Below are positions 52,256-61,115 of a DNA stretch of 64,000 nucleotides, piece after piece. The DNA is from Gracilimonas sp031581265 (GTDB taxonomy: Bacteria > Bacteroidota > Rhodothermia > Balneolales > Balneolaceae), in NCBI RefSeq assembly GCF_031581265.1, contig NZ_JAVLBQ010000003.1, positions 71,686 through 135,685 of the forward strand. The letters run 5' to 3'. A program made the translations under genes and the position numbers. The notes below the pieces were generated by a model. The model was not told the origin of the DNA. It was given only the letters and a program-made list of their open reading frames with translations, and made no database searches. How positions within the stretch are numbered: position 1 is the stretch's first letter; every line of letters starts with the position of its first letter.

Positions 52256-53391
52256 TGTTACACGAACTATTTACATGGTTAGATGCAACTTATGATGTTC
52301 CCGGAACCGGTGCAGTGGCTTTTATTTCAACCCGTACGGCTTTAGCAGCCATTACTTCCCTGCTCATTAGTTTATTTATTGGCCGTAAGATCATTCACTG
52401 GCTAAGCAGTTTACAACTCAAAGAAGTAATTCGGGATGATATTGGGCTCGACCACCACCTTACAAAAGGATCAACCCCAACCATGGGTGGAGTTATTATC
52501 ATTTTATCCATAGTGATACCCACTGTTTTATGGGCACGCATGGATAGCATCTACAGCTGGCTGATTGTTTTTGTAGTCCTTGCTTTAGGAATCGTAGGCT
52601 TTATTGATGATTACATAAAAGTAGTCAAGAAAGATAAAAGCGGACTCGCAGGATGGTTTAAAATTGCGGGACAAGTCAGTGTTGGTTTAGTTGTTGGTGG
52701 AGTTCTTTACTTCTATCCTGAATTTGAGTCTTTCAATTCCCTCACAACGGTCCCCTTTCTCAAAAATGTGAATCTGGATTATGCATTCTTTGGCGATACC
52801 CTCGGCTGGATGATCTATCTTGGAGTTGCCGTTTTTGTGGTTACAGCAGTATCTAACGCAACAAATTTAACAGATGGTCTTGATGGGCTTGCAGCAGGCA
52901 CTTCTGCTATTTGTGGCATTGTCTTTGCCATTTTTGCTTACGTATCCGGGCGTGTAGACTTTTCCGGTTTTTTAGACATCATGTATCTGCCCGGAGCCGG
53001 AGAGCTTACCATATTTACTGCTTCACTCATCGGAGCCTGTATCGGATTTCTATGGTACAACACAAACCCGGCCTCAGTATTTATGGGTGATACGGGATCG
53101 CTGGCATTAGGTGGTGCATTTGGTGCCCTCGGGCTAATGCTCCATAAAGAATTACTGCTGCCCTTTATCTGTGGAATCTTTTTTATTGAAACGCTTTCAG
53201 TCATTATTCAGACAACCTACTTCAAATACACAAAGCGGAAGTACGGAAAAGGAAAGCGTGTATTCTTAATGACTCCCATCCACCATCACTTTGAGAAAAA
53301 AGGATGGCCGGAACAAAAGATCGTAGTACGGTTTTGGATCATCACCATTTTACTGGGAATTCTGAGCTTTCTAACTCTGAAAATCCGATGA
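52255..53391 (+). CDS. mraY: Phospho-MurNAc-pentapeptide transferase MraY
   Basis: 378 residues, about ten membrane segments. KGSTPTMGGVIIILSI, GFIDDYIKV (catalytic Asp pair), NATNLTDGLDGLAAG, FLWYNTNPASVFMGDTGSLALGG and the HHH loop TPIHHHFEKKGWPE are all present. It makes lipid I on undecaprenyl phosphate. Overlaps murE by one base (TAATG) and murD by four (ATGA). Confidence 0.97.
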   Translation: MLHELFTWLDATYDVPGTGAVAFISTRTALAAITSLLISLFIGRKIIHWLSSLQLKEVIRDDIGLDHHLTKGSTPTMGGVIIILSIVIPTVLWARMDSIYSWLIVFVVLALGIVGFIDDYIKVVKKDKSGLAGWFKIAGQVSVGLVVGGVLYFYPEFESFNSLTTVPFLKNVNLDYAFFGDTLGWMIYLGVAVFVVTAVSNATNLTDGLDGLAAGTSAICGIVFAIFAYVSGRVDFSGFLDIMYLPGAGELTIFTASLIGACIGFLWYNTNPASVFMGDTGSLALGGAFGALGLMLHKELLLPFICGIFFIETLSVIIQTTYFKYTKRKYGKGKRVFLMTPIHHHFEKKGWPEQKIVVRFWIITILLGILSFLTLKIR

Positions 53392-54743
53392 GAAAAGTTG
53401 AAAACAAACATATAGTCGTGATTGGTGCTGCCAAAAGTGGTATTGCAGCTGCCCTACTCCTTGCTAAAAAAGGAGCTGACGTTTTTGTATCGGATTATGG
53501 CCAAATCTCGGGTGATGCCAAAAAGAAATTAAACAAAGCCGGAATTCCATATGAGGAAAACGGTCATACTTATAAAGCCAAATCGGGTGATTTTGTGGTC
53601 GTTAGTCCCGGCGTGGCCACCGAGGCTCCCATCATTCAGCATTACCTAAATGCGGGGAAGGAAGTACTTTCTGAAATAGAAGCCGCAAGCTGGTTTACCG
53701 ATCAAAAAATTATAGCCGTAACAGGCAGTAATGGAAAAACCACTGTTGCCAATTGGTTAGATCATGTTTGGGAAACCGCCAAAAAAGAACATGCATTGGC
53801 CGGTAATATCGGTGTTGCATTTTCTGATCAGGTAGAATCCAATAAAGGAGATTTCCTGCTTGAAGTAAGCAGTTTTCAACTTGATCACATCAAAGACTTT
53901 AAACCGGCAGTGAGTATGATTTTGAATATCACTCCCGATCATTTGAATCGCTACCAAAATAGCCTTGAAGCTTACGCTGGGGCGAAATTCAGGATTACAG
54001 AAAACCAGACGGAAGAGGATCAGTTCATCTTTAACTATGACGATCCGATCATTCAAAAACACGTTGAACAGCTAAAGCAAAAACAATCAACTCCCCAACT
54101 TTGGGCCTTTTCAAATGAAAGGGAGGTCCCTGAAGGAGCTTTTGTTCGCAACGACCATATCATCTTCAAATTCAACGACGAGGAAGAACCACTTATGCAC
54201 ATAAAAGAAATAGGATTACGAGGCCGACACAATTTAAGTAACGGCCTTGCAACAGCTCTTGCTGCTCGCGCTGCAGAAATTAAGAACGAAGCCATACGTG
54301 AAAGCCTGAAATCCTTTACCGGAGTTGAGCACCGGCTTGAAATAGCACGAGAAGTTGAAGGCGTGAAATATATAAACGACAGTAAAGCCACGAATGTGAA
54401 TGCAGTCTGGTTTGCCCTCGACAGCTTTAATGTGCCTGTGACTTTGATTTTGGGCGGCCGGGATAAAGGAAATGATTACAGCGAATTAAAAGATCAGATT
54501 CGAGAAAAGGTTCACACCGTAATTGCAATTGGAGAATCCAGAGATCGAATTGAAGAACAGCTTAAAGATACAGCGCCCAATTTTGTACGAGTTGAAACGA
54601 TGGGCGGAGCAGTACGAGCTGCACAAAAAGTAGCTAAGAAAGGAGAAGTCGTGCTATTGAGTCCGGCTTGTGCCTCTTTTGATATGTTCGACAGCTACGA
54701 ACACCGAGGTAAAATTTTCAAAGACGAAGTGAATAAACTCTGA
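53388..54743 (+). CDS. murD: UDP-MurNAc-L-Ala:D-Glu ligase MurD
   Basis: 451 residues from ATG 53388, which overlaps the mraY stop. VVIGAAKSGIAAALLLAKKGADVFVSD is the N-terminal Rossmann domain; ATP loop AVTGSNGKTTVANW (about 112-125); LEVSSFQLD; NITPDHLNRY; GVEHRLEIAREVEGVKYINDSKATN and ILGGRDKGNDY. It adds D-glutamate in the cytoplasmic wall pathway. It is followed by a 249-base gap with a palindromic repeat before ftsW. Confidence 0.96.
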   Translation: MRKVENKHIVVIGAAKSGIAAALLLAKKGADVFVSDYGQISGDAKKKLNKAGIPYEENGHTYKAKSGDFVVVSPGVATEAPIIQHYLNAGKEVLSEIEAASWFTDQKIIAVTGSNGKTTVANWLDHVWETAKKEHALAGNIGVAFSDQVESNKGDFLLEVSSFQLDHIKDFKPAVSMILNITPDHLNRYQNSLEAYAGAKFRITENQTEEDQFIFNYDDPIIQKHVEQLKQKQSTPQLWAFSNEREVPEGAFVRNDHIIFKFNDEEEPLMHIKEIGLRGRHNLSNGLATALAARAAEIKNEAIRESLKSFTGVEHRLEIAREVEGVKYINDSKATNVNAVWFALDSFNVPVTLILGGRDKGNDYSELKDQIREKVHTVIAIGESRDRIEEQLKDTAPNFVRVETMGGAVRAAQKVAKKGEVVLLSPACASFDMFDSYEHRGKIFKDEVNKL

Positions 54744-54806
54744 CAAATAAATACCAAAAACCAAATTCCAATTATCAAAGTAACAACTCAAATATCGCCA
54801 ACGCCC

Positions 54807-54958
54807 GTCATTGCGAGAAGGCTTTCAAGTATGAGTCGCATTGATATGTTTGCCGACGAAGCAATCTCCTTAAAACGATTTTCCAAGTATTTCGGGGAGA
54901 TTGCCGCGTCGTTAGACTTTCTAAATCGAGATTGGACAAAAAGCCTCCTCGCAATGAC
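54807..54958. repeat. GTCATTGCGAG-type palindromic element between murD and ftsW
   Basis: Arms GTCATTGCGAGaAGGC (54807-54822) and GCCTCCTCGCAATGAC (54943-54958), 15 of 16 complementary, enclose gacgaagcaatctcc and ggagattgccgcgtcgtt, also complementary. This is a widespread intergenic repeat type in bacteria; here it splits the otherwise tightly packed dcw cluster. Confidence 0.75.
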
Positions 54959-54992
54959 TGTACTTAAAGTAACTACTGAATCGAAATAATTA

Positions 54993-56183
54993 ATGATATA
55001 CACCAGTCCACATAGCAATATTTCCAACATCATCGGCACTTCGGCTGAGGATATCGATACGCGCAAGCAAGGCAGCGATCGGTATTTATTGATGGCTGTG
55101 GTTATCCTGATGACTTTTGGTATGCTGGCGGTGTATTCGTCCATTGCGTTTTTTGCGGAGACTAAATCGACTACAGCCGGACAATTGATTATTGGGCATT
55201 TGGTTAAACTGGGTATCGCCTTTATTGGAATGTTGATCTTATCAAAATTCAACTATCATACCTTGGCCAAATTCAGTCGTGTTGGAATGGTTGTGAGTTT
55301 ATTTCTGCTAATGGCCGTACTCGCTTTTGGAACCGAACAATTTGGAGCAAGACGTTGGCTGAATATCGCAGGATTTTCATTTCAGCCCTCTATGGTGGCC
55401 TCTGTAGCCCTAATATTACACGTATGTGTTCTACTAAGTGAAAAGCAGGAATACATCAAAGATTTTAAAAAGACCTTCCTCCCTATCATGTTCTGGGTCA
55501 TTCTAACCTGTGGGCTTATTGGATTAGAAGATTTCAGCAGTGCCGGAATTTTAATGGTTATTTGCCTGGTGATTATGTTTATCGGCCGGGTAAGTGTGAT
55601 ACAACTTGGAGCCTTAATTGCCATAGGAATACTTGGCGGTGTGCTTTTAGTCGGACAATCCACGAATCGACAAGACCGTATTGATCAGTATATAACTCAA
55701 GTTAAAGACATTCCCAGCGATCATTTCATTCAAGGCAGTGGGTATCAGGCTCAACAGGCCCATATTGCCATTGCCAAAGGAGAACTACTGGGTGTTGGAA
55801 TTGGCAAAAGTACGCAGCGAGATTTCCTCCCCGCCCCTTACAACGATTTTATTTTTGCCATCATCGCTGAAGAATACGGCTTGGTTGGTACTATGACGCT
55901 CATACTAATGTTTACCCTGATATTGTTTAGGGGAGTGGTTTTCATAGCCAGAAATGCTGAAGATCATCTTGGCTCGCTGTTGGCGGTGGGCTGCACATTG
56001 ATGATTGTGCTTTATGGATTTGTAAATGCCGGTGTTGCCAGTGGCATTCTACCGGTAACAGGACTCCCCATGCCTTTTGTAAGCTACGGCGGAACAAGTA
56101 TGCTATTTGCCGGTGGTATGGTGGGTATCCTTCTCAACATCTCGAAACATAACCGGGACCGGAGGCCTTTGTTCTATGGATAA
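54993..56183 (+). CDS. ftsW: Septal peptidoglycan glycosyltransferase FtsW
   Basis: 396 residues, about ten membrane segments of the SEDS family. YLLMAVVILMTFGMLAVYSSIAFF, GARRWLNIAGFSFQPSMVA, the catalytic-region SGYQAQQAHIAIAKGELLGVGIGKS, FIFAIIAEEYGLVGT and TGLPMPFVSYGGTSM are typical. With FtsI it polymerises and cross-links septal wall. The stop overlaps the murG start by eight bases. Confidence 0.96.
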   Translation: MIYTSPHSNISNIIGTSAEDIDTRKQGSDRYLLMAVVILMTFGMLAVYSSIAFFAETKSTTAGQLIIGHLVKLGIAFIGMLILSKFNYHTLAKFSRVGMVVSLFLLMAVLAFGTEQFGARRWLNIAGFSFQPSMVASVALILHVCVLLSEKQEYIKDFKKTFLPIMFWVILTCGLIGLEDFSSAGILMVICLVIMFIGRVSVIQLGALIAIGILGGVLLVGQSTNRQDRIDQYITQVKDIPSDHFIQGSGYQAQQAHIAIAKGELLGVGIGKSTQRDFLPAPYNDFIFAIIAEEYGLVGTMTLILMFTLILFRGVVFIARNAEDHLGSLLAVGCTLMIVLYGFVNAGVASGILPVTGLPMPFVSYGGTSMLFAGGMVGILLNISKHNRDRRPLFYG

Positions 56184-57282
56184 TCCAAGAATTTTATTGG
56201 CAGCCGGCGGAACAGGCGGACATGTATATCCTGCTATTGCAATTGCAGATGCTCTAAGGGAAGAAAACCCCGATTCAGAAATTTTATTTGTGGGCACAAA
56301 AAACCACATGGAATGGAAAGCGGTACCCAAAGCAGGATACAATATCCTGAATGTTTGGATCAGCGGTTTCCATCGCCGATTTACGTTTAAAAACGCATTA
56401 TTTCCGGTGAAGTTGATCACCAGTTTATTCCAAAGTCTAAAAATATTGAGTGATTTTAAACCGAATGTTGTGGTCTCCTGCGGGGGATACGTTGCAGGTC
56501 CGGTTGGATGGGTAGCAGGCAAAAAAGGCATCCCGGTTGTGATACAAGAACAAAACAGTTTTCCCGGTGTTACCAACCGACTGTTGGCTAAATTTGCCGT
56601 CAAAATATTTACCGCTTTTAAGGAAGCCGACCAGTATCTCCCCAAAGAGAAAACACAAGTAACCGGAAACCCAACACGATCATCTCTTAAAGACGCCGAT
56701 CGTGAGCAAGCACTTGAATCATTTGGATTCAGTGAGGATAAACAAGTATTGCTGGTAATGGGCGGAAGCGGTGGAGCTAAAACCATTAATGAGGCGATGA
56801 AAGCCAACATTGAGAATCTGCATGATGAAGCCGGACTACAAATTATCTGGCAGTGCGGGCCTCGATATTATGATGAACTTTCAACTGAAATCGATGAGCA
56901 GAAATTAGAAAACCTGAGGCTCCTGGCCTATCTCGATAATATGGCTGAAGCCTATGCCGTGGCTGACTTAGTGATAAGCCGTGCCGGGGCAAGTTCATGC
57001 TCCGAGCTGATGCTGACGGGAAAACCAAGCATACTGGTTCCCTCGCCTAATGTTGCGGGAGACCATCAAACGCAAAACGCAAAAGCAATGGTTAATGCCG
57101 GAGCTTCAAAAATGCTGGAGGACAGCACTATGAAAGAAACCATGAGTGAATTAGTAGAACAACTGATCCACGATCAGGAAAATCTGAAGCGAATGAATCA
57201 GGCTGCGTTAAATCTTGCCAAGCCTGATGCAGCCAAACTGATTGCCAAAGAAATTTTAGAAATCGCAAAATCCAAGTTATAA
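56176..57282 (+). CDS. murG: UDP-GlcNAc:lipid I GlcNAc transferase MurG
   Basis: 368 residues from ATG 56176; a longer frame starting at 56107 lies inside ftsW. LLAAGGTGGHVYPAIAIAD (G loop 1), VVSCGGYVAGPVG, QEQNSFPGVTNRLLA, LLVMGGSGGAKTINEA, DLVISRAGASSCSEL and VPSPNVAGDHQTQNA are the GT28 motifs. It completes lipid II at the inner membrane. Six bases before murC. Confidence 0.96.
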   Translation: MDNPRILLAAGGTGGHVYPAIAIADALREENPDSEILFVGTKNHMEWKAVPKAGYNILNVWISGFHRRFTFKNALFPVKLITSLFQSLKILSDFKPNVVVSCGGYVAGPVGWVAGKKGIPVVIQEQNSFPGVTNRLLAKFAVKIFTAFKEADQYLPKEKTQVTGNPTRSSLKDADREQALESFGFSEDKQVLLVMGGSGGAKTINEAMKANIENLHDEAGLQIIWQCGPRYYDELSTEIDEQKLENLRLLAYLDNMAEAYAVADLVISRAGASSCSELMLTGKPSILVPSPNVAGDHQTQNAKAMVNAGASKMLEDSTMKETMSELVEQLIHDQENLKRMNQAALNLAKPDAAKLIAKEILEIAKSKL

Positions 57283-57288
57283 GCAGCA

Positions 57289-58716
57289 GTGGAAAAACGC
57301 ATCGAAACACAACCCGTATTTGGCCGCACTAAACATATCCACATGGTGGGTATAGGTGGCATTGGTATGAGCGGGATGGCCGAAATATTGTTACAGCGCG
57401 GTTATAAAGTAACCGGCTCAGACGGTGCAGAAACCGAAACTACGCGACGGTTACAGGAACTTGGTGCTACCGTCCATAAGGGCCATGATGCCAAATATAT
57501 TGAAGGCTCCGATGTAGTCGTCTACACCAGTGCTGTAAAAGCCGACGAAAATGTAGAAACTAAAGCGGCCATGGAAAACCGTATTCCTACTATCAAACGT
57601 GCGGAAATGCTGGCTGAATTGATGAAAATGAAATTCGGTATCGGGGTAGCGGGTACTCACGGCAAAACTACGACCACCACAATGGTCGGCCATGTAACCC
57701 AAGATGGTAATTACGATCCAACCATTATTGTAGGCGGCAAAGTCCACAGTTTTGATAAAACCAATGCCGTAGTTGGCACAGGGGATCTCATTGTAGTGGA
57801 AGCCGATGAATTTGACCGAACATTCCTGCGCCTCTCCCCTTCCATAGCTATTATCACAAATATAGAAGCCGAACATCTCGACATTTATGATGACCTGGAA
57901 GATGTACAACAAGCTTTCGTTGATTATGCCAATAAAGTTCCCTTTTACGGTGCCGTGATTGTATGCCTGGATGATCCGAATGTGCGAAGCATTTTGCCAC
58001 AGCTGGAGAAACGAGTGATTACCTACGGATTAAATCCCCAGGCTCAACTTCGAGCTACCGATATTCGCGTTGATGCGTTCACCAGCACTTTTTCTGTGAT
58101 TTATGAAGGGGAAAAACTTGGGGTGATCACACTGAATGCTCCCGGTGAGCATAATGTAAAAAATGCTTTGGCCGCTGTGGCAACAGGAATTGAACTTGGT
58201 ATTGATTTCAAACTAATAAAGAAAGGCCTGGAACATTTTGAAGGGGTCTTCCGAAGATTTCAGCTGAAATATGATAACGGCTGTATGGTGATCGATGATT
58301 ATGCACATCACCCCACCGAAGTTCAAGCCACTTTACAGGCTGCTCGCAAAGGCTGGCCCGATCGCAGAGTAGTAGCCGTATTTCAACCTCATTTGTATTC
58401 CCGTACACAGGAACTTTATAAAGAATTTGGCCTCTCCTTTTTTGATGCAGAGATGTTGATCTGCACCGATGTATATCCTTCCCGCGAAGAACCTATTGAG
58501 GGAGTAACCGGGAAGTTGGTAGCCGACACCGCTGAACAATACGGACACAAAAATGTGAAGTATGTTGAAAAAAAGGAAGAGATCACCCAAACCTTGAAAG
58601 AAATTGCAGAAGAAGGCGACATCATCATCACGATGGGCGCCGGTGATATTTACCGATTTGGCGAAGATTTTATAGAAGCATTGAAGTCAGGCAAATTCAA
58701 ACCAAAAGCGAAATAG
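57289..58716 (+). CDS. murC: UDP-MurNAc:L-alanine ligase MurC
   Basis: 475 residues from GTG 57289. HMVGIGGIGMSGMAEILLQRGYKVTGSD, ATP loop GVAGTHGKTTTTTMVGHV (about 119-136), EADEFDRTFLRL, NIEAEHLDIYDD, GEHNVKNALAA, GVFRRFQLKY, DDYAHHPTEV and VFQPHLYSRT. It adds the first residue of the stem peptide. Directly abuts ftsQ. Confidence 0.97.
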   Translation: MEKRIETQPVFGRTKHIHMVGIGGIGMSGMAEILLQRGYKVTGSDGAETETTRRLQELGATVHKGHDAKYIEGSDVVVYTSAVKADENVETKAAMENRIPTIKRAEMLAELMKMKFGIGVAGTHGKTTTTTMVGHVTQDGNYDPTIIVGGKVHSFDKTNAVVGTGDLIVVEADEFDRTFLRLSPSIAIITNIEAEHLDIYDDLEDVQQAFVDYANKVPFYGAVIVCLDDPNVRSILPQLEKRVITYGLNPQAQLRATDIRVDAFTSTFSVIYEGEKLGVITLNAPGEHNVKNALAAVATGIELGIDFKLIKKGLEHFEGVFRRFQLKYDNGCMVIDDYAHHPTEVQATLQAARKGWPDRRVVAVFQPHLYSRTQELYKEFGLSFFDAEMLICTDVYPSREEPIEGVTGKLVADTAEQYGHKNVKYVEKKEEITQTLKEIAEEGDIIITMGAGDIYRFGEDFIEALKSGKFKPKAK

Positions 58717-59445
58717 TTGAGTAAGAAGCAAGCAAATACATCCTTATTACCCTGGTTAACCGCTGTTTTGATGGTGACTGGGATTGCTGTGCTTGCCGCC
58801 ATGTACTGGAACCGAAATGTGACGGTACAAGATTTAAAAGTGAATGAACTGACTTTTGTTGAATATGAAGAAGTCAAAGAATCAGCGGCAGTACCAACCG
58901 GTATTAAACCTGACAGTTTGAATTTAGAGGAAGTCGCACTTCGCGTAGAGAAATTGGATTACGTGCAAAAAGTCACCTCCTATATCGAGCCGGATGGAAG
59001 CTTGCGATTGAATATTACCGAACGCGAACCATTGGCTCTGTTAATTGACGGCTCAAATCGCATTTATGTAGACGCTCAAGGGGTGAAACTCCCAATTCTG
59101 GAAGGAAAAACAAGAAATTTACCACTGCTATACGGCTATAGCTCCAATCAGGATGACACCTTGCAGGATGAATCCTTTTTGCAAGTGAGTGACTTTTTGG
59201 TTCAGGCTCGAAATGATCGTTTTGGATGGACGACCATCAGCGAAGTAGCTTTTGACGAGAATGATGGCGTGGTGGCTCTGAGTCATGAGAACGGAGTTAA
59301 ACTGCTATTTGGCCGAAACAATTTTAAAACCAAACTGCAGAACTGGAAAGCATTTTATGCACAGGTCGTCAAAACCAAAGGCATTGACAGCATGCAACAA
59401 GTTGATCTTCGGTTCACAAACCAAGTGGTAACCCGTGAAATTTAG
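58717..59445 (+). CDS. ftsQ: Cell division protein FtsQ
   Basis: 242 residues from TTG 58717, the base after the murC stop. One membrane segment (LPWLTAVLMVTGIAVLAAMYW), then a POTRA-like region (VQDLKVNELTFVEYEEVK ... LRVEKLDYVQKVTSYIEPDGSLRLNITEREPLALL) and the beta domain. It links the divisome to FtsL. Sequence is weakly conserved; position and topology decide the name. Confidence 0.88.
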   Translation: MSKKQANTSLLPWLTAVLMVTGIAVLAAMYWNRNVTVQDLKVNELTFVEYEEVKESAAVPTGIKPDSLNLEEVALRVEKLDYVQKVTSYIEPDGSLRLNITEREPLALLIDGSNRIYVDAQGVKLPILEGKTRNLPLLYGYSSNQDDTLQDESFLQVSDFLVQARNDRFGWTTISEVAFDENDGVVALSHENGVKLLFGRNNFKTKLQNWKAFYAQVVKTKGIDSMQQVDLRFTNQVVTREI

Positions 59446-59489
59446 ATACTTAACATTTTTAGCAATCATCAAAAACACAGCGGATCGTC

Positions 59490-60749
59490 ATGGAAGAACA
59501 TGAAAACATAATGGTAGGTCTCGATATCGGGACCACGAAAATTTGCGCAATCGTAGCCTCAATCGATGAACAGGAACGCATTCATATCCTCGGGGTGGGC
59601 AAAGCTCACAGTGATGGATTGAATCGCGGTGTTGTGGTAAACATCGACAAAACCGTAAATGCTATCAAAGATGCCATCGCTCAGGCTGAGCTGGCCTCCG
59701 GCATTCAGGTGAACTCAGTAAATGTGGGTATCGCCGGCGACCACATCCGAAGTATGCGCAGCAAAGGTGTCATCACTATCAACAACAAAGACAATGAAAT
59801 TACGGCTAAAGACGTAGAACGCCTGCTCGAAGATTGTCAGCGTATCATGCTTCCAACCGATCAACAAATCCTGCATGTGATTCCACAGGAATTTGTGGTT
59901 GACGGTCAGGATGGCATCAGCGATCCCGTTGGAATGAGCGGCATGCGAATGGAAGCGGAAGTCCACATTATAACCGGACTGGTTTCGGCTGCTAAAAATA
60001 TGTATCGCTGTGTGGAAAAAGCCGGTTACCAAGTTGCAGACTTGATTCTGGAACCTCTTGCCTCTTCGTACTCAGTATTGGATGATGAGGAAAAAGAAGC
60101 CGGTGTGGTATTGGTTGATATCGGAGGCGGAACTACCGACCTCGCCATTTTCCAGGATAACACCATCCGGCATACCGCTGTTGTGGCTATCGCCGGACAA
60201 AAAGTAACGGACGATATACGTCTTGGATTAAGTGTACTCGACGATCAGGCTGAAACCTTGAAACGCAAACACGGCGAATGTTATGCCGATCTCATTGAAG
60301 ATGACGAAACCATCACGGTTCCGGGCATCGCAGGTCGACCTCCCAAAGAAATTACCAAAAGCATACTTGCCAAAATTGTACAAGCCCGCATGGAAGAGAT
60401 CCTCGAAATCGTGGGCATTGAAATTAAGCGCAGCGGATATGCAGAATCAATGAGCGCCGGCGTGGTTATTACCGGTGGCGGTTCATTGATCAAAAATATT
60501 TGTCCGCTGGCAAATGAAATTTTAGGACTGGATGCCAAAGTGGGAATTCCACTGGGTATCACAGGCGGACTGAAGGAAGAAGTGAACAGCCCCATCTACG
60601 CAACCGGTGTAGGTCTGGTAATGCATGCCCTTCGTTCAGGAACCGCAAACAATCAAACGATGATGCCATCATCATCAAAAGGAACCAACGTGGAGCAGGT
60701 GATGCAGAAAATCACTGAGCGTATGAAGAGTTGGTTCAAAGAACTTTAA
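59490..60749 (+). CDS. ftsA: Cell division actin-like protein FtsA
   Basis: 419 residues. GLDIGTTKICAIVA (phosphate 1), subdomain 1C with SHA motif HVIPQEFVVDGQDGISDPVGMSGMRMEAEVHII, VLVDIGGGTTDLAIF (phosphate 2), and ITGGGSLIKNICPLANEILG (adenosine). The C-terminal amphipathic helix QVMQKITERMKSWFKEL anchors it to the membrane. It tethers FtsZ. A 366-base gap with duplicated DNA separates it from ftsZ. Confidence 0.96.
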   Translation: MEEHENIMVGLDIGTTKICAIVASIDEQERIHILGVGKAHSDGLNRGVVVNIDKTVNAIKDAIAQAELASGIQVNSVNVGIAGDHIRSMRSKGVITINNKDNEITAKDVERLLEDCQRIMLPTDQQILHVIPQEFVVDGQDGISDPVGMSGMRMEAEVHIITGLVSAAKNMYRCVEKAGYQVADLILEPLASSYSVLDDEEKEAGVVLVDIGGGTTDLAIFQDNTIRHTAVVAIAGQKVTDDIRLGLSVLDDQAETLKRKHGECYADLIEDDETITVPGIAGRPPKEITKSILAKIVQARMEEILEIVGIEIKRSGYAESMSAGVVITGGGSLIKNICPLANEILGLDAKVGIPLGITGGLKEEVNSPIYATGVGLVMHALRSGTANNQTMMPSSSKGTNVEQVMQKITERMKSWFKEL

Positions 60750-61049
60750 ACAGTGAACAGTTTACAGTGATCAGTAAACAGAATTAAACCGTCTGACGAA
60801 TTATATAGGCAACATAGCTTAAATCATCCATCAGAACGACTTAGAGTGGTCAGATGGAGTGTGCATCTTTCGTCTGACGGATGGATTCAAGAATGAATAT
60901 CAAAGAACTTTAGAAGTAAAATCAGCAATCAACAACACAACGGAATGAAATCGTCTGACGAATTTAATAAGCAACATAGCTTGAATTATCCATCAGAACG
61001 ACTTAGAGCGGTCAGATGGAATAAGAATCTCTCGTCTGACGGATGGAAT
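60736..61049 (+). repeat. Tandem duplication (about 163 bp) spanning the ftsA 3' end and the ftsA-ftsZ gap
   Basis: tcaaagaacttta, the end of ftsA (60736-60748), recurs at 60900-60912. The block cgtctgacgaatt...cgtctgacggatgga recurs as 60790-60887 and 60952-61049 with about 85 percent identity; offsets are 164 and 162. Each copy holds cgtctgacg twice and a hairpin between CCATCAGA and TCAGATGG. The remaining part of the 60750-61115 gap holds aacagtg/tttacagtga words and the ftsZ ribosome site. Confidence 0.75.
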
Positions 61050-61115
61050 TCCAAAAGCAATCATCTACAACTAACAATCCAGTAAAAAAACAACAACTCA
61101 AAAGGAGTTAATATC

